64,000 nt of DNA from contig CM040753.1 of assembly GCA_022829145.1 (NCBI GenBank), positions 19,183,884 to 19,247,883 on the forward strand, in the 5' to 3' direction. Each line of letters starts with the position of its first letter. Position 1 is the stretch's first letter. Positions 50,601-62,100 of this stretch are shown in pieces. The notes below the pieces were generated by a model, which ran no database searches, had not been told where the DNA came from, and saw only the letters and a list, made by a program, of their open reading frames with translations. The position numbers and the translations under genes are program-made. The stretch is from Albula goreensis. Taxonomy: Eukaryota; Chordata; Actinopteri; Albuliformes; Albulidae.

Positions 50601-53600
50601 TACAGAGCAATGGACTTTCCCTTCACTCTTCAGCTGGACAATTACTCTCAGATTCAGCTGACTTCCTACATTTCATCCATTTATTCCAGAACAAAAACTG
50701 CTCTTTAATTATTACAATCAAACAATTAAGAAAAAAATCTGACAAAATTTCAAATAAAAAATCATACATTATCTGACTTAATGAACAACTAAAGGCACAT
50801 TTTGCTGTGATGATTCTCAATACAGAAAAAGTAAACATGCGATCCTGTGGGAAAGTGCATGATCAGATGTCACAGACACAAATTAATGACTCCATATTAA
50901 ATTTTATTGCTTTTTGTTTCTTTCTCTCATGGAACAACATTTTTAAAGTCGATTCTACACGGATAATCAAATCACAGCCACAGGCAATGTATTGTTGATA
51001 GTAATTTTGACAATATGTGAGAATGAAGAGGAATAGCTGAATAGTTACATTCTTTCTGTTGAATAGATGCCCTCTCTGCCCTGCTTGTTCTATGCAATTT
51101 TCTTTGTAACCTTGAGGCTACAAGGAGCCAGTAGAAATACTGCCTTAAAGCACAAGCAGTCACACACACACACATGCATGTATGTAGACCCATTCTCTCA
51201 CACAGATTCACTTATGCACACACACTCATTCACACGCATACACAGTTTCATGCACACCCATACACACACAAACCATGAATGCCTGTATACACAAACATAC
51301 ACAGAAACACATGTATGCCTATGCCCAGGCACAGGCATACACATGCACACATAACTGCATCCATGCACTTACCTGTACACACATGTAGATGTGAGCACAC
51401 ACATTCTTGCACATACAGTACGCACTCACATGACCATTCACATATTCACAAACGCATATGCACATGTACACACACACAGATGGACACACACTTCCAGGCT
51501 ACACATTCCAATGGTGTCACAGGTCCTCATGTACACATTTCCCACACCAAATAACAACACTTTTCATGCTGGGTTCAAGTGGTCCTTTTAACAATGCACA
51601 TCAGTTCAAGCTATACTGCTCTTGTGACTGTGCTATAGCTGGATGTTAACCCTTTCAGCACTGCTACATCTATAAAGATGAGGACATGCAAATGTGTATA
51701 CTTGTTTCTTACTGAAAGGAGGCCAAATGAAAATAAGTTAGTGCCCATTAAGGACAAAGAGTTTCTGTGGTTGTTAAAGGTAATTTGTTATATCAGTATA
51801 TATTACAGCACACAATCACACTGCAAAGTTCCCCCTTAGAGCATCTGCAGAAATGCCATTATTGAACAGATCCATTATATCACGTTTGTTACAGTGGGTA
51901 TCTAATTTTAAAAAGTTAAGTCTTGGGAAAGTCCAGAGAACATTCTGTTCTGGATCAAGACACTGTGGAACCTCACTCCTCAGTGTTTGTGATCCTCTCT
52001 TGAAAGAGCCTTTTGTTTCTTAGTGACAAGGTACAGGAAAATCAGGCATCCCATCCAGGGGGTCATGGTATTTGGAAATGCACCAACCCCCCCCCGTAGA
52101 GCAATTGCCTAAGTTTTACCAGATACCAGATCACTCCAATTTATGAGCAAGGGTTTTGTATGAGTTAAAGGCATGGAAGTGTAGTGCAGTTTTGGCCATT
52201 GAGAGGTGGGGGCAGAGGCAGGAGGGCATGAAACGGGGTGAAACAGGTGAGACCCACTGTTTACCTGCATCAGACAGCAGCCTTCTCCTTTTGCACTAAC
52301 AAACAATCCGGTCGGGATGCTGGGAATCTGAGAGAAGAAAGATGAAGGTGAGAAGAGGGAGAGAGATACAATGAGAGACAAACAATAGATGGAGATAAAT
52401 AGAGAGATAGACAGAAAGAGAGTAAGAGTGGGTGAGCAAGAGCAGAAGAGAAAGAAAGGGAGGGAGAAGGATGAGAGATTGCATTTGTGCTGCAGGCTCA
52501 TAGTAGAGGAAAACAGGCATACTCTGGCAACATCCCAGCACAGCTAAATTACACACAATTAAACTGACACAGCTAATTATCAGCGAGAATTACACGCAGG
52601 GCAGGGGCTTGCATGGGGTACAAAAGTTCAGGCCCTCACCTGAAGAGTCTGTCTCTCCTTGAGTGACAGGTAGTGCAGCGAGGCACTGCTCTGAGAGACC
52701 TCACGAGGGGAAACAGTCAAACCTAGAACTTACAGCGCAAGGAGGAAACACGCAGCTCGTAAGCAGCGTCCTTATTCAAATGCCCTGGATGTCAGTGCAA
52801 TGGGAATGGCTGTAAATCGCACTGAAATATTATGGGGGGGGGAACTCATAGGACAGCTAGGGAGGGGGGAGGGGAAAGAGCACACCAACACGAGTGCGAG
52901 CTACAACATGTTCCATGGGTCTGACTACGAGGGCGAAACCATCAGAAGTCAGCAATCCATTTCTTGGGCAGTATGACAAAAGAGAGTTTCACACTGCAAA
53001 ATGTCAAACTGATGTTGCTAAAAGGGGGAGAAAGTTGAGAAGCTGTCAAAAAAATATTTGCATTTAAATTGAGTAAGCTTGTCAATTTGTGAAAACCGAA
53101 GACTCACATTTTGGTCGGTTTGCATTACAGTTAATCAGATTGATTGAATACTTTTTTCTAATAGGTACAAATGCAATGACAGTCATAAATAGTGATGACT
53201 AGCTGTCATTAAGGCAGATGATTGTGTTATTGTATAAGTAAATACTAAGGAAAACACTCTTACTATTGACTTGGTCACAGTGTGTGGGCCTCATTCAGTA
53301 AATATTCAGGGAATCTAGGTGCAGTATGTTTCTTTAGCCAGCAGGGGTCTCTACCCACTTTAAGACAGTCCTTACCAGGGCACTCTGCAGGATCTTTTTG
53401 TTGTCTCTATGGAGCTCAAAGGTCTCCTGGAAATCCAAGTTGGTAGAGGCCAGAGAAATTGTGAGGTTGACCCCGCCGACATAAGAAAGAATGGCATATT
53501 CCGACAATGCCTGCAGGGCCACACATGTGTCCTGTACAAAAACATTGACAGACACCTGAAAATCAGTAACCCTGATGATCTCAGCTCATATTGATCAGGC

Positions 53601-56134
53601 AACGCTGATCTCAAATCAGTTTTAAGCTGTCCATGACCCAACATTATGCATTATGAGCTGATACTACATCATCACTCCTGCTCTAAAGCATTTTATGAAT
53701 ATATGGCCCTGGTTTCATTTGTGAATAACCTCTTTTATAAATAAGGCAATATAATAACAAAAGAGAAAGCCATGCAAGACAATCAAGTCTTGTCCTTTAC
53801 TTGCCCTCTAGAGTAGTGATACAAAGCTCCAGTCCAAGGGGTTTGCAGTGTCTGTTCGTTTTTGGTTAGGTTCCTTAATTAAGTTATTTAGTGCTTAATT
53901 TCAGCACTTAAGTGCTTAATTAGGGAGAGAGGAAACCACTAAAGCCCTCAAACACAGTGGCCCTTAAGGGCTTGAATCTGAGATCCTCACTTTGGAGACT
54001 ACAGTAAGGTAAATGTAGGCAAATAATGTGGCCCAATGGGTGGAATGGCCAGCTCTCATGATAGTATATCCTTATGTTCTTATGTAGCTGACAAAACTAG
54101 CATTCTTAATCTTAGAAACTTTACATATTTGGGTCCGGACCCAGGATCATTTTTGGACAGGGAAAGCTGATCCAGGATCAGCACTCCATAAGAATTATGA
54201 TGCACAGAGGGAAAATGAATATAAACCACTGCTGATGAGGAAGAGCAGGACAGGGAGGGAGGAAGAGCACCTGGGTGGAGGAGAAGCCACCAAGAGCATT
54301 CCTCTGCTGGGAAAGCCACTTGACCACAGGCAGAGCGGACGCCACGTCCCCCAGCAGGGTGTAGGTCAGCAGGCCATAGGCCGTCATCTCCACCTCCGCA
54401 GACACCACTGAGGGAGACAGGTATAATCGTAAACAAAGGAGAGTCATAATCCAGTCATCTACACTGCTCGGGCTGTCCTTATGGAGGTATGTGCTGGATC
54501 TTCCTATAGTAGGCTTGTACCACGACCCTTAATGATTCCCTGATCAATATAAGGGGACAATCCCACTTCCAATCTGTCTGCTGGAGAGGAAAAGTGGACA
54601 CACAACTTTTTGTAAAGGTTTTAGCTCATGGCAGTAAAAATTAGGAGGAGAGGAAGCCACATGCTCACAGTGCCATCAGGGTCACTGCCTTCATCAGGAT
54701 GTGATTTCAGTGTTTGGTGTTTATTATGTGGAGGTTTTCAGTTAGTTCAAGATATGAAATCAAATAAGGTTAGCTGAAAAATGCTCAAAATCCTCTGGAT
54801 TGAAAGAATTTTTAAATTAATGAGTAGAATTTCAGTTCATTTTCTGAATTGCCTGTACGGAAAGAGAACTGACTGTAGCTCTGTTTCAAATACCCAAAAC
54901 AGCCTCCAAAAGCACACTGAAATACAGGTGAGACCAGAGGCAGTGAGGCACACTTTTCTGCAGACTTGTGTTGCTAGCTTAGCTCATCAGTCTACAATGG
55001 AGGCAGTTGAGTTTACACATTTTCTGAAGCCAAGTTGTCACAGCTCTTGTCTCTATCCCAGACGTTCTATCTCTAGAGTGTCTGGAAAGAGTAGTTACGC
55101 TTTATGGGATTGATTTTCTTCCATTACAAACACAGCAATCTGATTGGTACTCACATGTGTCGGCCAGCATTGAGTTATTTACTGACACACCACCTAGGAA
55201 TTTTCCGCTTTGAATCGCAACCACCTTAGAAGTGGTGACTGATCAAATTTGGACGGGCTTATCTCTCATCAGAGTGTCAACCTTGTCAGACAATTTTTTT
55301 TTGGAATGTCCTATTTTCTCCCCCACCCGAAACTTAGTTAACTGTTTAGCTTCAAGTAGCATCAATTTCTGCCGACTTCCTGCTGAAATAAGCCATGGGC
55401 TTGTGACTCCTCCAAGTCGTGCAATTACAAGCTCACTTCATTCCACGAAAGTGAAAAAATCACAAGGTCAGTTCATATTTGGTTCATACCTCTATAGACA
55501 CACGGCTGAGCAGGAGTGGCCACCTGACAGCGATGAGACTACCGAACTTAATGGGCTTTGAACCCAGTCATTCCCTGGTGTGGCTTTGCAAATTATAGCT
55601 GGTGGCAAGGAACAAGAGCACCCAGGCCCAGGGCTCACGACTGCGCCAAACATCCCACTCATGAGGCCCCTCTTAGACTAACTGCACAGTTAAGATAATG
55701 AGCCTGACAAATGAGGATATCCTCATGGAATAACAGTCAATATCACTAATAAAGAACTTCAAACCAGTGACACTACAAATTATAGATACAGTTAAAAACA
55801 GTTCTGAGACAGTCGGTCTTACTGAGGAGGTATGGTGTACCTGACTGTGAGAGCCCATCACTGAAGCCCATGAAGGTATCTTCGTCTGTCACAGTGCTGC
55901 CTGTCAGACTCCAGTGGGTAAAACCATCTAGACACCCAGGGGACACAAAACATAGTTAGCACAGAGGACCCAAGATCACATCAACACGACACAACACAAC
56001 AATGACAACGACAATGACAAAAACAATCACAACAACAACAACAAAACATATGATAGAGCTGGCCTTCTGCATGATCATGTCAATTTCCTTAGCCATACGC
56101 CTGCTGTCTCACACATACGACAATGTAGTCAAGC

Positions 56135-56165
<31 letters not shown>

Positions 56166-59100
56166 GAATGACACATATTCAGCACAGGGCTGTGTCTCTG
56201 CAGTACCCTGTGTTATGGCCATGTGGTTGAGGCGGCGCAGGGCCAGGGGGGCGTAGGGGCTGCGCAGAAGGGCCAAGGCGTAGGCTGAAAGGGCCGTGGT
56301 GTACGGGTCATCTGCAGAGTACATGTTGGTCTCCAAGAAACCCTTGGCCTTAAACACTGCCATCTTTTCTTCCTGTCAAAGAAAACATAGGAAACACAGA
56401 CACACATACAAAGCGTTATAGTACAGGGCCTATACTCATAAAGCAACCAAGCATAGGACAGCTGATCAAGAATCAATTTTCCATTTTGGCTCATAATGGA
56501 TAAGGTCAGGAGGATATGGAAAGTAGAAACCTAATCCTAGATTAGCAATCTTATTCAGAGCCTGATCTCAAATAGACAGAGAGGGTAGACACATAGTACA
56601 AAGTAAGTAGAGACTCTTACTCTTAGGAGTATAACTATGAGCATGTTTAACTGCAAAGTCAAGTACGGTGTAACGCCAACTTCCATTGATGCGCTTTGGT
56701 GACCAATGTTTAGTTACAACTTCTAAAGTATCCCATAATAAAGTGAAATAAGCCAATTAAATCCAGTATCAGAAATCTGATAGCACCAATTAGATTGCAG
56801 CAAGCCCAGGGCAGAAAAGTTAACAAAGTTATCAAGATGCTCTATCAGAGATAGTGTGCCTGAATTTGAGACTATAAAAGGAGTGTAAACTTTATCTATA
56901 CCAAGCATTTTACTGTTTACTGACTTGCCAACAGTAAAATAGTGATGAATGTTCAGCACCAACTCAACAGCCAGCAGTCCTCCACATTTCCAGCACACTA
57001 ATCTTAATGTCAATTAACATTCCTGCAGCCAGTGAAAGCACACAGCCTTTCCTCTCTTCCAGATGTACTCTATTTCCATGTTTCCTGATGTTTCAGCTGA
57101 AGAAAAAACGAGCACACAACCACCTTGTAATTTAGAAAAGTTCTGCACTGGAGAAAGCTTTACTTTGATGTGAAACAGACTTTGTACTTTTGCGTCCCAG
57201 TGGCAAAGCGTTTATGTCGAGCTATCTGGAGTTTGTAGGATGAGGAAGGGCAGACATACACAATATTTTACTTTCCTAGACTGTAGAGCAGTTCTGATTA
57301 AATGACTGACTGATAAAATAACAAGCAATTGCAATTACAAACACCCACTGCAGGTGCCTTCAGTCAAACCTTTAGATGACTACTGGTTCATAACTGTCAT
57401 GTTGGTTGTCTTAATGCACATGACATGCAGCAGAATGCTGAAGCAAGCTCATCGACACATAGGGTAAAATCAGCACTTGGCTCTTAACTCATGAGATTGC
57501 AACTTCTCAGCTTTCGAGACTGTATTAAGTAACAACAACAACAACAATAAAATGTTCCAGGCTGTCATTGTGTCAGATTTGTTATTTCTAAAGATTAATG
57601 AGTAATACAGAAGCTCTTGGGGAAGAGGGAAGAAACTCATAAAACTTTGCAAACAGGAATGTGGACCAAGGTATACGTTTCGCAGGCCGGACTGTCTCTG
57701 CTTGTCCTCAGTATAAATCTTTTGATATAGTCAGCATGATGAGCTATTAGATTACTATCACTGGAGCATAATAAAATTATGTTGACACCAAGCCAGAACA
57801 TCCATCTTCTGCAGTAATGAGAAAGCAAAGGATCATGAGCCCAAGTGCTGAATTTATGACAGCTAATGAGCCTGCACTGTCTGCGCAAACTGGCCTTATG
57901 AAATGAGAGGTGGAGAAGCCTTAACTAAGTCATACTGGATTAAAGCTTGCCTTGAAATGAAGGAAAATTTGCCATAACATGTCAAATATACATTTCACTA
58001 CCTGCAAATGATAACGTGCACAAAAAACATGGACAATATGTCTTAGGTGTCATAAATCATCAGTATAGATTCTTATCAACTCTAGCAACAAAGTTAGCTG
58101 ACTATCTTAACAATCATTCATTTTCAAATTCAGAATGGAAAAGAATTCAGACTGAAACACCATCCCCAAACAGTAGCAGCAAACATACTTAATGATTATT
58201 TTTCTTTGTTTATTCTTGTCAGTAGCCTAATACCCAGGCTATTAGCCAATGCTAAATCATATCATGACAGTATTTTTGTCTACCTCGATATTATCCACAC
58301 CCAACCAGTAATAAATTCAACATCATGTAGAGTAATGGAAATCCCATCCTGTTTTGTACAAAAATTGCATGTACATTCAAATTAATAGGCTTGACTACTT
58401 GCCATTATCTTCACAATTTCAAAATAAACCATGTATACATATATGGGTACAAGTTGTCAGTCAACTGTAGCAAGACAATGTTTCTACACTTCAAACTTTA
58501 TCTTGAGAGAGTATATATTTAACTGCCCAGGAAAAATGGGCTTTATAGGAAGAGTTGCATGGGGACAGGATGGCATACAGTGGGGGCTGGTCAGAGGTGG
58601 GAAAGGGCTTACCTCGGTGGATATTCCTGTCTCAAGGAGGGCAGCTACAACGTAGGCAGTCAGGGAGATCTTTCCATGGATTCCACCCTTCAAAGGAACA
58701 AGTAGGTCAGCTGTTAACAATGACATCATATACATCTGCCAGTCTGGAACACTCTTAACAGATATGCTGAACATCTGCTTTCTCTGAGTTTTTCTGCATA
58801 ACACCTTCTGAACTGGGTATTTTGTTGACACATAAACTGTACACTTAGGACACTGTAAGTTATGTTTCACATAACAATAAATAAAGTTATTGGTCTGATA
58901 CCTTGAGAAGAGGTCAGGGAAAAGGTTTGTCTCCATTTTTACCATCAACTTTTACATAAATCATTTTCTGTTTGCATTATCAACTATTGTCCAGTGTTTA
59001 GGTTTTTTCAAAATACCATGTAACCAAAGCTTGTGCATCTATTGTAATGGAGAATTAAAACATTGTTTCCCTGAAAAGCCATTTTTTATGATATTGACAT

Positions 59101-62100
59101 AAAAATCATAAAACCAGATGTGGACTTGTTTGGGGACCACTATGTTCACCCACTGTTAATGGTTTTCCACCCCAGTCCAGACTTCCCTCGCCCTGTGTCT
59201 CTGACTCTGTCAGTGGTACCTGCAGGTCTTTATTGAGGATCCTGCCCACTGCTGGGAAAGATCCCTCCTCCCTCTGGTGGTTGATTAGCCAGGCCTTTGC
59301 TGCTCTGAGCTCCTCTGGGTCGATGAAGATGAACCCGCGGGACTGTGCAAAGGATTTCAACACAAACGCTGTCAGCCTGAGAGAGAGACATACAGATAAA
59401 GAGAGAGGATCATATACATTGTAATTTATAGTGACATATGTGTCATAAATGAACACTAATAAACTCTGTCTTTTCAGGAATTTGACTTGAATGACCTCAA
59501 TATTCACATACACTGCATCACTATTTGCACATTGTTTTGGTATTTACATAAACTGTTGGAAAAACTGCAGTTAAATGTGTACACCCCTCCATCCCATCAC
59601 TTTTAACTTAAAATCATATATCATGAAATGGCTCAAATGGCCACATTGTTTGCAAAAGTGCACATGATACCACGAAGATTAGACAGAAACAAAAAGAGAG
59701 CAGAGAGGAAGCAGCACACAGGAAAGACAGGGTGCAGATTGACACCCATGGATCCCACAGCTGTTCCATCTCAAGAATCTGGAATTTCACAATGTCAAAT
59801 CAAGTATGTTTCTGCATGCCGAAATATCCCAACACACATTCCCCGCTTCCATAAACAAGAGAACCTGGGTTAGCATTCCTCATCTCGACAGGCATTACAA
59901 GCCAATGTGTCTGAACTAAAACCCACAGTGAAAAACAGGAGGAGGACAAATTAGAAACAAAAAAAAGATGGGACTAGGCTAATCAATGTCATCTAACCCT
60001 GCCGGGCTAATAAACACATTAATACATGAAAAAAAGCAGCCCCTCACACTAAAACCTGCCTACTTTGGCTAATAAGCTTTAATTACTAAATGACATGCCA
60101 TTACAACATCCTCCCCCAAAGAGGTTAGGAGATGAGGCAAGTTGCTTTCCAAAAAAGAGGAAACAAATAAACAGTTTTTTTTCCTTTTTTTAAATGTATG
60201 TTTGGGCTTTGCTGAAGAAACCAGGCCAAAAATAAAGGTGGGGGTGGGGGAATCTCATAAACCACGGTATTAAATCTTCCCCTCGCCAGGCCCTGAATGT
60301 TATCCTTCCCAGGAGAGGGAGCAAGGGATGGAGCCTCGAGCCGGCCAGGAATTTTTATAATGTTAAGTAATATTGTGTCAGCGGCTTTAAGAGCCTGGGC
60401 CCATGGGAGAGGCGCGGGGAAAAGCGTAAAGATGATTTAGTGAGCGGGGAAAGTGCGGGAGACACCCCCAGCTTCCTTCACTATGGGGAGCTCAAGTCCC
60501 CCCCATCCCTGCCACACAGGCCCTCCTGTCCAAAACACTCTGCTATTTTTGCCATTGTTTGTGTCCAGGTTTTTTTTGTTTCTTAGGGTCTTAGATTATG
60601 GACCACCTTATGTAAAATCATTAAAAATGTGCATTCTTTTACTTTTGAAAGCTTTTCAGTCACACTACTTTGCAGTTGATTTTAATTTCACAACTAAAAT
60701 ATCAGCTTTATTTATGTTTTGTCTTTTAGCCTTCCATGCTTGACCTGATTATCCATAATTTATTTAGAAAAACGCGCAATTTAAAACAATTTCTAAATAT
60801 CAAAATAAATTTATTGGGCCAGATTTAGCCAAGGCTTATTTTATCTATTATTAAGGCATGTTAAAAACAGCTAATTTCCCATTCTGGCAATCAACATACA
60901 AGTGTGGCATGCCTATACAAATAATACACAGTGCTTTGTTTTTCATAAATTCATTGTTTATCCAAGGGGCCATATTTTAATCCCCACAAAAGATCAGCTA
61001 TTTTTTGTCACTGTAATATTTCAGTAAATGGTTGCACTTTGTTAACAGTGGGGACACAAGTTTAATGAGTTAAGGAAAGTTTTCTGGTGTGAAATTCCCC
61101 CAGAAGCAGCTGCTCAGCTTTCCAATTTCCCTGGCTACCAGTTGTTTTGCAAAAGCATCCCAGTCATTAAAATGTTCTTGTGCTGATGAGTCAAATGTTA
61201 GAAGTTGCTCATTTGGAGTGAAGAAGAGGACATTTGGAAGGAGAGCTCTGAATAGCCTGACTGTGTTGTGAAAAATCTGTTATGGAGCCCACTGTCTTAC
61301 AGTATTTATGGTGGTGCTACAAACTCCTTAAGTGTGAAAGCCCTTTGAAATGGTCCGTATTTTGTGTTTGTGCAGTGAATCAGAGACACAAAGCCGGGAG
61401 ACCTGAATTTATTCATGGGAGCTGAATCAACCTTTGCACACTTAGTCACAGTCTTTAAGCATCTCCATTAACCTGTTCAGTGTGTTTGTTTGGGAAAATG
61501 TCATTTCAGAATTTTACTCATTTTTCACTCCTGCTTAGATGCACCCCTTTAAAACTGAAATCTTGCTTGGTTACCAGTGCTCATGTGTATTGTATAAACG
61601 CTCAATAAAAAAAGCGTTGTGTTGAAGTAGAGAGGCTAGGCTTAGTTGGCAGAAGCGCAGGGTATTTAGTAGCTAGGGTCTACACTCTAGACACTTATCT
61701 TTGATAATCTCACATCTGGATAACTTTGTTCACTTTTCTGGCCTAAGCTTCTTGCAATCTGAATGGTGCACTCATATTTCTGATAGTAGATTTGGTTGGC
61801 CTAGGCAATTTCACACAACCCCTCTGTTGTGGAGTACAATCCATTCTGCGAAGGTTTATCCTACTTTGCCATGAGAAATTAGTCAGGTTCACAGTTATGT
61901 GACTGGAAATCAAGGCCTAATCTTTGTGCATGCACTGTGCCGTTACAGATAGTCTCTGAGTTACAAACATCTGACTTATGGACAACCATAAAACTGCAAA
62001 CGGACTGGCATAAAGCCTATTTTATAAAAAGTTAGAGTCAAATACAATATGTAATAACGGATGCACGCACTACTTTGTGATGCTCATGAAAACATTCCGC

